Below are positions 40,732 to 51,291 of a stretch of DNA of 51,709 nucleotides, piece by piece. Positions within the stretch are counted from its first letter, which is position 1, and each line of letters starts with the position of its first letter. Position numbers and translations under genes: made by a program. Where the stretch lies: assembly GCA_025602905.1 (NCBI GenBank), contig JAHLKI010000061.1:1-51709 (forward strand), read 5' to 3'. A model generated the notes under the pieces. That model saw only the letters and a program-made list of their open reading frames with translations, was not told the DNA's origin and searched no databases. Origin of the DNA: Phlyctochytrium arcticum. Its lineage: Eukaryota; Chytridiomycota; Chytridiomycetes; Chytridiales; Chytridiaceae.

Positions 40732-42027
40732 ATGACTTCCAAGCCTTTGAAGACTCGCAAGGGGCAGAAGGGTGCCACCGACGGTGAAGCGTCGAAGCGT
40801 GACAAGAAGGAGGAGGCCGTCAGGAAGGCGAGACCGTCGATGACCTTATGGACGTCGAGGGTGGAGCTGACCCCTCTCCCCCTGCTGGGCAACCCCTCAC
40901 TGAGCAACGTCGTGGGTCGACTGGCGCAGCGCTTGGCGGAAGCCTTGCGGAGTTGAAGTTGACCGCGACTGATGCCAGGGACAAGGGTAAGGGCCCAATC
41001 CCCGAGACCGAGGCAGAGCTCTGTGCTCTCCATGACGAAGTAGTCCGGTTGAAGGGACAGCTCCGGGAGCAGGAAGCGCAGGTACCCGGAATGCCGGTGA
41101 ACCCTGGATCCACTCCCCAAGTAGGCAGCTCCTTCTTTGAAGTGAGCGAGCTGAAGTCCTTGCAGAAGTCGGCGAGCGAGGCTCGTTTTGCGGGAATTCG
41201 GGAGGATTGCACGGCCAAAAGGATCCGTGACTTCTTGGTACGTCATCACGACTGCAGTACATGGAGCGTCATCTGACGGGAGCCGCGAGATCGTGGTTGG
41301 ACTCACTTGGTCCATCTTGCCCCCGTTGCAGAACGGACTTTGAAGCGATGTTGGGGAGTCGCTTCATGGAACGTAACCCAAGACCTCGGGTTATTGCCCA
41401 ATTGAGAGGGTTGCAATGCAGCAACTACTCGGAGTACCTAGCGGTTTTTAACCGTCTGACCTCCCAACTGGCTGTAGGAGGAGAGCCACTGCCCGATTCC
41501 GAGGTTCGCGCCCTTTTCAGGGATGGGTTGAACCGAGGAGGGCATGTCTGGGCTTCTATGGGCAAAGACATTTTGCGTCATGCCCATTCAGTGAGGTCGG
41601 CCAATGCAGGTATCGCTCCAGCCACAGTGGCGGACCTGCAGCCCATTGGATCGGAGTTGTTGGAGATTTTCTCCCTCGACAACAACGGCAAGTACAGTAT
41701 GTCTATGCCGCCGGCGCACCCACTGAGGGTTCCGCGCCCACCGATCCCGCCAACCCTGGACCTTCCGGATCGTCTTCCAAGAGAGGGAAGGCGAGTGTAT
41801 CCGCGGTTCAGTCTCGCGATTCTCGCAAGGCGGCACCTTATCACAAACGTGGTAAGGGCAGTGGTCAGAACGGAGGGAGTTCTGGATCCGGCAACCGCAA
41901 AGAGGGCGGTTTGTCTGGGAACAGACCGCAAGGGGGGGCCCCGGCCTTCTTTTGTTTTGTCTGTGGGAGCACTGCGCACGTTGCCCGCATGTGCCCCAAC
42001 AAAGCCACTGGTCCTTCGGGAAACTAG
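40732..42027 (+). pseudogene. gypsy gag (capsid and nucleocapsid)
   Basis: ATG 40732 (MTSKPLKTRKGQKGATDG), Lys-rich; the sense shifts frame near 40820 into DVEGGADPSPPAGQ and a helical region (PETEAELCALHDEVVRLKGQ). A second shift near 41255 leads into the retrotransposon gag core: GAARSWLDSLGPS, FEAMLGSRFMERN, LRGLQCSNYSEYLAVFNRLT and LPDSEVRALFRDGL. A zinc knuckle [14 protein letters not shown] (CxxCx4Hx4C) is read in yet another frame at 41953-41994, ending at the TAG at 42025. Gag would form the particle and bind the RNA; this copy is broken. Confidence 0.85.
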
Positions 42028-42039
42028 AGGAGATGGGCG

Positions 42040-45000
42040 AAGACGGCACAGGCCGTCCATCCTTAGATGTTAGTGTTTCTTGTACTTTGACAAATACATT
42101 ATCATCTGTAAACTCTGTGTCTTTGCATCCGTTGGTACCGTCCGAAGGTTCATCCGAGAAAGGAGAAGCTACGCATACCGTAGGCAGTGAGCGACCGTCT
42201 GGCGTGGTTCGGGTTGCTCCTGCTGAGGTCGCGAAGGGTTCTTCCGCCACAAATGAAACTCCGAGGCGTTCACCACCAGGGATGATTGATCCTGCCATCT
42301 CACCATATGCCTTTGTGATCTATGGGAAGCTGAACGGCAAGATGGCCCGAATGCTCATTGATACGGGCTGTGACACGATGATGGTCAGTGACAAATGGGT
42401 TCGGAAACATGGTTTTCCAACCCATTCTCCTCCCACAACCATTGAGGTTGAGTGGGGTGACGACGGGGAAACATTCATGTCCACGCGTATGATGAAGGGT
42501 GACCTGGAGATCTACACGAACGCGGGCGAAAAGATCGGCTTCCAGGAAGCTCCGTTCATTGTGGCACCGCTCCGAGTTGATGTCATCTTGGGACTCCCCT
42601 TCATCCTGGACCTTGAATCCCTCCAAATCGACAAGGTCGATGATTACCCCCGTCTGTCCTTCACTAAGGAGTTGACTCGCCATTATTGTGAAGCGCGACC
42701 TGTGTCACGCAAGTGGTCGGGAAAGTTGAGCTGCAACGCCAGTTCTCTGCGTTACTTCGCTTGCAAACCGAGCTCCTCACGCCTGAAATCGCCGTCGGAG
42801 CTTCCTGGAGTGAAGCAGATTCCAGAGCTCCTTCGGGCAGACAGGTTTTTACGCGGTGTGCGGAAAAAGGAGTTTGTCTCGGTGTTTGCTGTACAAGTTG
42901 ACGTTGAGCGCTGGATTGAGGGGGGTGGCCGTGTGCGTGTCGCTCCTGCCTCCGCGCGGGTGAGTGCAGCCCGATCGCAAGCCCGGGAAACTGGAACTCA
43001 GGAGTTGAAGGTCCCTGACAGTGTCCCCGACCCGCTGGCTTCGATCCCTGCAGATCATCCGTTGCTGGCGATCTTACGCCCATATGCAAAGACTGTATTT
43101 GCGGAGTTGCAGACTCTACCACCTTCTCGAGGAGAAGATGATTTCAAGATTGAAATCGAAGGCAAGGAGGCGCCTGTGTCAGTATCTTTGCGGCCAATGG
43201 GTCCTGATGAGCTCGAGGAGCTCCAACAGCAAATTACCAAACTCTTGGCCAAGGGATGGATCCGCCATTCTTCAAGTCCGTGGGGCGCCGCTGTGCTATT
43301 TGCAAAAAAGAAGGATGGTACTCTTCGTTGCTGCATTGATTACCGTGGGTTGAATCGGCAGACAAAGAAGGACCGTACCCTTTGCCACATTTAGCCGAGT
43401 TGCGTCACCGTACGGTTGGCAAGAAGTGGTTTTCGCTGTTGGACATCAAGGACGCTTACCATTGTGTGCGCATCAGGGAAGGTGACATCCCAAAGACTGC
43501 ATTCAAAACCCGCTTTGGACATTTCGAGTACGCCGTGATGCCGTTTGGGCTAACGAACGCACCTGCGACTTTCCAACGGATTATGAACAAAGTCTTTGGA
43601 AGCATGTACGATGATTTCATTATCACGTACTTGGACGACATTCTCGTCTTCTCCGACACGCTGGAAGAGCATCAGCGCCATGTCGAGAGTGTGCTGAAGG
43701 CATTGGATGCCAGCGCACTGTATGTCAAACCGTCCAAATGCACTTGGGCTGTGCAGGAAGTTGAATTCTGTGGCCATATGATGGGTCAGACTGGCGTCCG
43801 CATCTCTGAGAGCAAGATTGCAGCCGTCCAGAGCTTTGCTGTTCCCCGGAACTACAAAGATATTCAATCCTTCCTGGGTTTGACCAACTACCTTTCATCG
43901 TATGTCGATAGGTATGCTGAGATCGCGCATCCGTTGTCTGAACTGCAGTCTGGCAACAAGCCCTGGCAGTGGACCGATGCGGAGATCAAAGCGTTTGAGA
44001 CGCTGAAGGAGAAGATTTCTACGGCTCCTGTGTTGACGCCGTACGATCCAGACAAGGAAGTCTACATGTTCACCGACGCGTCTGGCTTTGCCATAGGAGG
44101 ATGGCTTGCTCAACCAGCCAATGCAGATGACACTATGCCTTCGCCTTTGCCAACTACGGTTGCAGGGTTTAAGGATCTGCCCCGGCTGCGTCCCATCTTG
44201 TACTTCTCGAGGAAGATGCAAGATGCAGAGCCATGAGCAGGAGTTGCTTGCGCTTGTCAAGATGCTGAAGGCGAACCGACAGTTCCTCATGGGACGCCAT
44301 TTTCGCGCTTTCGTCGACCACAAATCTCTGATCTACTTGCAGGAACAGCAGCATTTGAGTCGTCGTCAGGCGAATTGGGTCGAATTTCTCCAACAGTTTG
44401 ACTTTGACATCGAGTACCTTCCTGGTGAATGGAACACCGTTGCCGATGTCCTTAGCCGTAACCCGTATTACGCGCCGCGTTGTGCGGATTGTGCGCAACG
44501 AGTTATGGTTAACGCTGTGACGGTTCAGGCAGCACACCTTTCCGAACATCGTGCGACGATCAAGGTTACGGTTAATGCCGCCCGCGCGAAGAAGCGCGCA
44601 AGGAAGCATATGGCACAGGCAGTCGGCCAGCTGGAAGATGTTCCTTCCGACCCCCTGCAGTGGGCCAAATTGCTTCGATCGGACGACTTTGCTATCCAAA
44701 TGCGGCAGAGTTTGGAGGCAAAGTCGAAAGCGCCGGAGACTATGTCAGTCCATGAGCGACGCTTTTCCGAAGAGGACCTCGGTATGCAGACCGACGACGG
44801 CAAGCCGGCTTCGTTGCTCCGCTACGAGGGTCGCCGCTATGTCCCCGACGCGTTACGCACTGCGCTGTTAACGCGTTATCACGATTCCCTGCTGATGGGC
44901 GGACACACCGGAAAGCATTCGACTTATGCTCGCTTGCTCCAGGAGTATTACTGGCCCGGTATGGAACGCGACGTTTCGGACTATGTTACCACATGCCCGC

Positions 45001-46234
45001 AATGTCAACGTTTCCGAACCACATCACCCGGTGTGGGGTTGCTCCGCTCATTACCTGTGCCTGACAAGCGTTGGCATACGATCGGTATGGACTTTGTGTC
45101 TTTGCCTCGTACGGAATCGTGGGGGGGAAGAATAGCCATAATGGCGATTATTACGATGCCGCACTCGTCATAGTGGATTACCTCTCCACTCGTGTGTATC
45201 TGATTCCATGTAACATGGAGATGGGGAGCCAAGAGATTGCATATCTCTTCACTTCGCACTTCTTCAAGAATGAAGGTGCACCGGAAGTGATTGTCAGCGA
45301 CAGAGACAGCCGCTTTTTATCCGAGTTTTGGGAGGCCTTTACGGTCGGCTTGGGCAATAAGCGGGAAGTCGCGACGGCTCGTCATCAACAGACTGATGGC
45401 AAGTGCGAGCGCAAGATCAAGTCTGTGAAAAGCATTTTGAGGGCTTTCATAGACCTTGACGGTAAGAATTGGGTGGACATCTTGCCGATGCTTGAGTTCC
45501 ATCACAATTTGACTCCGTCAAGCACGGGCTTCGCTCCGTTCATGATAGACAAGGGGCGTCTACCGCTGGTATTCGGGGAATTTACCACGCGGAAAGGTCT
45601 TCAACAGATCGCAACACCTACTGCGCAACAAGTTGCAAAGTTCGTTGATGCTCTGAGAGACACTGAACGGGTCGTGCAGCAGCGCCTACGTGATGCACAA
45701 GATGTGCAGGCGCGAAACCATGACCGCGGGCGTCGGACTCTGAAATTTGACAAGGGCGATCTCGTCTTGCTCAAACGTAAGGGGATCCACATCCCGGCCT
45801 TGGGAAAGCTGCCCGAGAAGCTTCGTCAGGATTGGATTGGTCCATTCAGTGTGGAGGACTTTGGACCTCATCCTGAAACATACTGGTTGAAGTTGCCACA
45901 TACTATGCGTATGGTTCATCCGACGTTTCATGTCAATATCTTGAAGACATGGGAGCCCCCGAACTCCGTAGCCTACAGGGCTTCAGTGGAAGCGCCTGAT
46001 CCTGTCCTTGTGAATGGAGAGGAACTTTGGCTAGTTGACCGCATCCTTGACGAGAAAGTCCGTCACAGGAAGCGGATGTACTTGGTACAATGGGAAGGGT
46101 TCGGACCTGAGGACGCGACTTGGGAGCCGCGAAAACACCTCGAGGGCACAGAAGCACTGGGCGCATGGGAAGTAGCAAATCCCCCAGTGGCAGACCGTAA
46201 CCCTCCGCTTTCGGCAAAGCGCAAAAAGGGCTGA
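42040..46234 (+). pseudogene. gypsy pol with chromodomain integrase
   Basis: Protease with [14 protein letters not shown] (42350) and DVILGLPFI. Reverse transcriptase from about 43020: [27 protein letters not shown], a one-base loss near 43378, LLDIKDAYHCVRI, MPFGLTNAPATFQRIM and YLDDILVFS (catalytic Asp pair). RNase H: YMFTDASGFAIGGWL and, after a small deletion at about 44225, SHEQELLALVKML. Integrase: H-H-C-C finger HDSLLMGGHTGKHSTY...CPQCQ, core WHTIGMDFVSLP, a frame change at a G run near 45120, VSDRDSRFLSEF and QQTDGKCERKIKS (DDE), then HNLTPSSTGFAPF. A chromodomain closes it (WLVDRILDEKVRHRKRMYL, WEGFGPEDATWEP), stop at 46234. Three frame breaks. Confidence 0.92.
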
Positions 46235-47050
46235 ACCACTTCCAAGGCAAGCACGGGCGATGTGCCCGCTGCCACTGCCAAACCAGCACGCAAGAGAGGA
46301 CGTCGATGAGTGATCGTCCGTGCTGAAGGGAAACTGATATGTCTGGTCGTGAGTGGATACGACAGAGCGTGGATGGCGAGCAATGTGGCTCCATCTTGAA
46401 CCGTGGGAAGGTTCAATACGTAAGACGCTGGTCCTTGGATGACCCAACCAGCGCCCATCCGGGCTCACTACTATGAGATGAATGGCCATCACCGCCTTCA
46501 GCATGCCTAGCAGTTGAAGTGCACCCACATCCAAGGTTGCACCTTGTCGACAATGCGGCCTCGCTTGTCGTTGCTCCGGTAGGTCTGATCAACCTGAGCT
46601 GAGCAGATGCGTCGTCTATGCATGGACTTCGAGGGACCCAGCCAAGAGGGCTTGTTTACATTACGCGTAACTTACAACAGTAAGGACCGCAAGCAGACAT
46701 ATACCATTCCCATCCCTACATGTGTGATATGTAGAAGCTTGCCAGAGTGACGGCAAGGAGAGTTTGACTCTACGCTGAAGAGGGGTTCAGCGTCCGCTTT
46801 CATTGAACATGTGCTTGAGTACAGACTGACAATGGTCAGTGTAACTCAGAGGAGCGAACATCTGGCGTTGTTCGGTTTGCTCTTCTGCACCGGAGGGTCT
46901 AGCATACATCTGGCGTTGTCAGGTATGTGGGATGCCGGTGAGGTTGTACTGATTACTGTCATCTATGCTCATTCGCCTGTTCGAGGAGAACCCTGTACTT
47001 GAGACTCGCTCATAGCTCCTTCATTCGCTCATAATCGAGTCTGAGGGGGG
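46235..47050 (+). other. gypsy 3' noncoding region and polypurine tract
   Basis: About 0.8 kb between the pol stop and the 3' LTR without supported coding. The repeated phrase ACATCTGGCGTTGTTCGG / ACATCTGGCGTTGTCAGG occurs near 46859 and 46910. GAGGGGGG (47043-47050) abuts the 3' LTR and fits a polypurine tract. Confidence 0.75.
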
Positions 47051-47337
47051 TGTGACGGGTTCTGGTTCTTTTATACTAGCGGCAGGCGGCCGAATGACAT
47101 GTGTCATTGGTCCCTGAGAGCGGTAGCAATCATTACTGCGCGAGCTGGCATGCGCCACACTCGTGACAGGTTTTCTTCCATCATAAAGTACTCTGATAGC
47201 ATTAGACATAACTTTAAGTGTTTTTCGACCATTACACTACCCGAACTCTCGCAACCTGGGAAGTTGCATATAGCGTCCATTTTAGTTTTCTTTGAGCCCC
47301 TTTCTTTCATCAGACCGATCCCCCTGACCCCATTGCA
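47051..47337 (+). repeat. 3' LTR (287 bp)
   Basis: Nearly identical to the 5' LTR; ends at 47337, followed by the duplication TGATT. Confidence 0.96.
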
Positions 47338-48572
47338 TGATTCTCCCCAAGTTTACAGACAGCACTTTCATAGCGTTATTATCTGTACCGGGAGTGCGAA
47401 GCATTTCTGGTTGAATAATCGACAATTTCTTGCGATGGACGGAACGTTCACAAAGAACCGTTTCATTCAGACCTTACTGCTTGCCTGCACCATGGATAGC
47501 GAGAATAAGTTGGTTGTCTTGGCTTGGGCGCTGGTTCCAAATGAATGTGAGGAGACGTGGAAGTGGTTCCTTGAGCATTTGTCCGCTGCATTGCCAACTT
47601 TGAATTGTGGTCAGACAACTAACATCAACGACGCCCTTGACATTCAAGTACCCGAAGCATACCCCGCTTGGTGCTGCTACCACATCGCGGCGAACGTCCA
47701 GAAGAACTAGGGCCTGAAGCTCAAACGCTTACTTTGGCGATGTGTATATGCTGGTAGGTTCACCTTGACCTTGAAATTGTGTTTATATGAAGCAACGTCC
47801 CGTGTAAAATGCATCGCTTTAGGCACGGAAGCAAAGTTTCTGGAAATTTTGGCAGAAATTCGCACAGCAAATACTTTGGCCGCTGATTATATTAACGACA
47901 TCCCCCACGAGCCTTGGGCTGCCTATGCAGTCACTGGCAGGCGATTCGGGCACGTCACCTCAAATTTGGCCGAGATTGCCAATGCCCTTTTGCGTGAAAT
48001 CCGGACGCTTCCTGCATTAGAAATGGTTCACGCCATTTACCTGCACCAAATGGGCAAATTTTATGATCGCGCCCAGGCATCCTTGGGGTGGCAGGGCCAG
48101 CTGACACCTTCGATTGAGGAAACGTTGCGAAGAAACGTGTTAGCCGCTCGGTCTTTTGTCCCACGACCAGCAACCAATACAGATGGAGTCGTGGTTTGCA
48201 GTAGGACGGCCAAGCAGTTCACGGTTTACCTTCCGACAGAGGAGAATGGTGAGGGGCGTTGCTCCTGCAGAGATTTTCAATTGTTGTGGGTACCATGCGA
48301 GCACGCTTGTGCGTTCGGTAATGCGGTCAGGAAGCCTCCCATCTCACTCGTCGCGACCATTTATTCTACCGATATGTACAAAGCGGCGTATGGACACCCG
48401 TATATCCCGGTTACTTTGGAAAATCTAGCGGCCTCGTGGACGCCCCAAGACCCGTCGCGTGGAGAGTGGCATGCAAGGTTCGTCCCAAGCAGCTACTCAG
48501 AACAACCAAGGGTGCCGCACCTGCGGGGAGCCGGGCCACAACCACCGTACCTGTCGTGAGGGTCACAGGTAA
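47338..48572 (+). pseudogene. MULE 3 transposase, 3' part
   Basis: Resumes as SPQVYRQHFHSVIICTGSAK, WLNNRQFLAMDGTFTKNRF (Asp 1), LVVLAWALVPNECEETWKWF, then YPAWCCYHIAANVQKN followed by an in-frame TAG (about 47708) and GLKLKRLLWRC. A 39-bp intron with donor GTAGGTTC (near 47754) fits. Then AAYAVTGRRFGHVTSNLAEI (candidate Glu region), a SWIM finger RCSCRDFQLLWVPCEHACAF (48250-48310) and, after a one-base shift near 48490, the zinc knuckle CRTCGEPGHNHRTC, stop at 48572. The normal second-Asp phrase is not clear (TTNINDALDIQ is a candidate). Confidence 0.82.
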
Positions 48573-48689
48573 TGGTTGTTTGCTATAGCTGTATTTAGGA
48601 AGTAGGAAGTAGTTTCATGTCTGTCTTTGATATGGAAAAATTATTCAATAGGAAAAGCTATTTGTTGATTTTATATCCCATATCTCTCA

Positions 48690-48786
48690 TTATCACTCCA
48701 AATACAAGGGCATTTTGGGATTCTTTAAAAAAGAGGGGCATAACAGAAATTTCGGGTGAAAACAGGGGCATATGAGACTTTTTCTC
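48690..48786 (+). repeat. MULE 3 right terminal inverted repeat (97 bp)
   Basis: Inverse of 39589-39685; ends in GACTTTTTCTC and is followed by ATTATTTTT. Confidence 0.92.
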
Positions 48787-48795
48787 ATTATTTTT
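48787..48795. repeat. MULE target site duplication, right (ATTATTTTT)
   Basis: Perfect copy of 39580-39588; reads IIF in the host frame and is followed by SICYEAHTMDRR, matching FAICYEGQCMDRK of copy 1. Confidence 0.93.
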
Positions 48796-50901
48796 TCCAT
48801 CTGCTATGAAGCCCATACCATGGATAGGAGGTGCGACTATATCAAGCAAGTCGTTGGAGGCAGATCATCGGTCAGTCATATACCCTGCAGTGATACTTTT
48901 CGAGAGTAGGGATCTGCTACAATCCATCAAAGTCGGTTGCCCGTTCAAACGATCTAATCCTGGAGTCGCAAGAAGCCGTGGTGAAGGACATTCTCCAAAC
49001 AAACCCCCTTCTTGTAGTCACGATTGACGATTTTCACTGGTGTCAGATTCGCGCCATACCGAGCACGGCTAATGCGCCAGGAAAGTTTACGAGCTCAAGA
49101 ACAACTGCCAACTATACAGTGAAGCTTCATCGAGACCTCAAACCCCTTCCCCCTGGTATTAGAAAGTTGAATGCCTCTCTCCTGCAGGACGTGTCGTGGA
49201 TCCCCCAGGTCATCGAAGGCCCCGGAAGCGAAAGCTATGCCAAGTTGCGCAATGGCGAAGTTCTCTCCAAGAAAATGTATGCTTATAGCATGGCAACAAA
49301 GGCGGCATCTTAAGAAGACTTCCATATTATCGGGAGCGATAATAATCCCATGAAGTCAGCTGATGACCTTGCCCGTCATGGACAACATAGAGGCTTTTCT
49401 GTCCGAAGTAGGCTATCCTGGCGAGGATATTGCACACAAACAGTCCTTTGTGCTGGCCGGGGATTTTTACGTATGGATGTACGTCAACAAGCTGCTCAGG
49501 TCCCCCAAGTACCAGGCTTTACAACCACATGTACTGGCAGTTCCCGACTTGATGCATGTATCACTCAACTCTCAGGAGGCCGTCCTCATACATGCTTGGA
49601 CGCTGATTCATCCCCTCTGGATTGCTGGGTACCCGGAAATTGAGAACACCACGCCAATCAAGATGTGACCTACATCAAATGCAGAACAGCTATGCTGGCC
49701 CTTGCCATGACCGCATGGCAAGAATGTCAAGAGGAAATTCTAAAAACCTACCCAATCATCCTGACGCTACATCCGTCCGCAAGGCTATGATCGATGCCGT
49801 CATGTGGGTTTTTGAGGAGGCTATTCCTCTTTCCGTGGACTGCCCATACTTGTTAGCCAGCGGTGATCTTGGTCAGATCAAGATGTGTGCAGCGCCTCTT
49901 CCCATTGTTCACCTGTCTGGAGAAGAAGAATTATGTGAACATTATCCTATTGCAGCTCGCCCTTTGGAGAAATTGCCGGCTCACCTCCCACAGGATGTCC
50001 TCGTCTCTGTCCTATTCTCCACGTTTTCCAGCGAAGACCAAGAGGTCTTTCATTCCATCCTTCGCGCTGCTATCCGCTTTTATGATACCAACAATCAAGT
50101 GACCCGGAAAGCGTTCCTTATCACAGCTATGAGGGGGGAATCTGCCCTCAAGCAGCTGGCACAGATGACTGAACGCGAATTCCAGCTTCGCCGACTTCCG
50201 ATCCCGACGGATGATGACAATGATGAAGAAGATGATGATGAGAAGTCCGGTGCACCGCTTCCCTTGGAGAAGGCGATGGACGATGTTGTTCCAGAATGGT
50301 TGTTCATCTGAAAAATCTTTTTTCTACCCTTCTATCCTTCTGTTTGACCTAAAAGGAAAACTGGAAAGTTGTTTGTGTTGGTCCAATTTGCCCCACTAGA
50401 ACCTTGTGGTAAGGCCTCCCTCTCCACCCAGCCCAAATTTCCTCTTCCATCCCCATCAAGTCCTCCAGTTCAATCCCCTCCTTCTTCATTGTTACCAACA
50501 CCAGGGTCCAGTCCAGCAAGAAATGCAAACAACAAAAATCCGACGAGATCATTGTTTACCATTCGAGAAAGCTTGGGCTTGGTTGCAATCCCTCTGAAGC
50601 GTCAGACATATGTTAATCTTGGAAAGCACGTCAATATTGTCGATTATCAATCTGTGCCAAAGCCATCGTCTAAATCCCCTCATGGCGACATCACCAATGG
50701 GCCAGCGAAGCCATCAGCCAAAGCCCAGAAGACGCGGGATTTCTTGAACACGAATTCGTGACAGGAGGTCGTGCAGGCTGCGGATGCCTAACAGACAATT
50801 GCAAGTGCCCCAGCATGTTTCAGTGGATTGCCAAGCAATTGCGGACCAACTTTTGGAAGAACATTGACAAGGTTCCAGCACGTGTTGTTGAAGGTGCGTA
50901 A
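48796..50901 (+). pseudogene. transposase-like gene of copy 2, 3' part
   Basis: Continues the gene after the MULE: SICYEAHTMDRRCDYIKQVV, a stop near 48905, then VVTIDDFHWCQIRAIPS, ANYTVKLHRDLKPLPPG, ESYAKLRNGEVLSKKMYAYS, a TAA at 49311, EDFHIIGSDNNPMKSAD, VLAGDFYVWMYVNKLLRS, LAVPDLMHVSLNSQEAVL, IHPLWIAGYPEIEN, DCPYLLASGDLGQIKM and EKKNYVNI. The Asp/Glu-rich linker (DDDNDEEDDDEK) is more acidic than in copy 1. A shift near 50760 leads to the C-terminal cluster CGCLTDNCKC and QWIAKQLRTNFWKNIDK, stop at 50901. Motif order is identical to copy 1. At least two nonsense codons and three shifts make it dead. Confidence 0.85.
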
Positions 50902-51278
50902 AGACAGGGTACTCGCCTGCCCCTCAGGCGCTGGTTGCGCCGCTACACCATGAACAATACTCACTTTCTTACATACAATGTCTAGATTGAGATATCTCAG
51001 CCTCACATCGATGCGTTCTGCGTTTGACGTTTGGGGTCCATTTCCATACCCCATGACAATCTCACGCTGTCGGTTTTTAGGGTCTAGTTTGCACCTATAC
51101 ACAGTTTGGCATGGTGAACATCCCCCCACTTATATTTAGCATATGTTTGATCATTTCATTCACTTCGTAGCACTCTTTTACATTAGAATTTACATCAGTA
51201 TACAGTAGCACCTATCAGTTGTTGGGAAATTGTTTGGAGTCGGACATTATTTACGTACATTTTTGACGGGAAAATCTC
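50902..51278 (+). other. noncoding 3' region of transposon copy 2
   Basis: About 380 bp between the stop and the right TIR, comparable to the ~400 bp of copy 1. No gene. CTCAGGCGCTGGTTGCGCC near 50925 resembles the TIR core and could be a degenerate internal repeat. Confidence 0.7.
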
Positions 51279-51291
51279 GGGTTGCACTGAG
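51279..51291 (+). repeat. right terminal inverted repeat of copy 2
   Basis: GGGTTGCACTGAG: one change from copy 1 (GGGTTGCGCTGAG). The next eight bases GGGCCGGG would be the target duplication, but the left partner was not found. Confidence 0.85.

Larger units (their letters stand above)
40331..47337 (+). mobile_element. Ty3/gypsy chromodomain retrotransposon (7,007 bp)
   Basis: Long terminal repeats at 40331-40618 and 47051-47337 start TGTGACGGG and end CCCATTGCA (TG...CA), with a perfect 5-bp duplication TGATT. Between them are gag and pol in gypsy order: protease, reverse transcriptase, RNase H, integrase, chromodomain. The LTRs differ by five substitutions and one 1-base indel over 288 positions, so insertion is recent relative to its hosts. 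Several frame breaks in pol mean this copy is not autonomous as read. Confidence 0.97.
39589..48786 (+). mobile_element. MULE 3, nested in transposon copy 2 and itself split by a gypsy element
   Basis: 97-bp terminal inverted repeats (39589-39685 and 48690-48786) differ at about seven positions and are flanked by a perfect 9-bp duplication. Removing the gypsy element (40331-47337 with one TGATT) leaves an element of about 2.2 kb with one transposase gene. Borders are exact at both ends. Confidence 0.94.
38700..51291 (+). mobile_element. 13-bp-TIR DNA transposon, copy 2 (hosting the nested MULE and gypsy)
   Basis: Noncoding sequence before the gene (about 38715-38890) matches the same region of copy 1: TTGCAAAACA, TTCACCATCTGTCCATTTCC, ACACCTCCAGTAAACT and GACTTTATCTGAACC in order. 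The right end GGGTTGCACTGAG (51279-51291) matches the copy 1 TIR in 12 of 13 bases, with about 40 bp of matching subterminal sequence inside it (GTCGGACATT, TACGTACATTTTTG). The left TIR is not found; the 31-bp minisatellite lies there instead. Subtracting the nested MULE leaves about 3.4 kb, close to copy 1. Confidence 0.88.

Noticed and set aside
41952..42027. Programmed frameshift between gag and pol
   Set aside because: The zinc-knuckle frame and the pol frame overlap, but gag already contains other indels, so a deliberate shift cannot be told from decay.
40848..42060. Minus-strand open frames across gag
   Set aside because: They mirror the plus-strand gag with its capsid motifs and zinc knuckle and have no content of their own.
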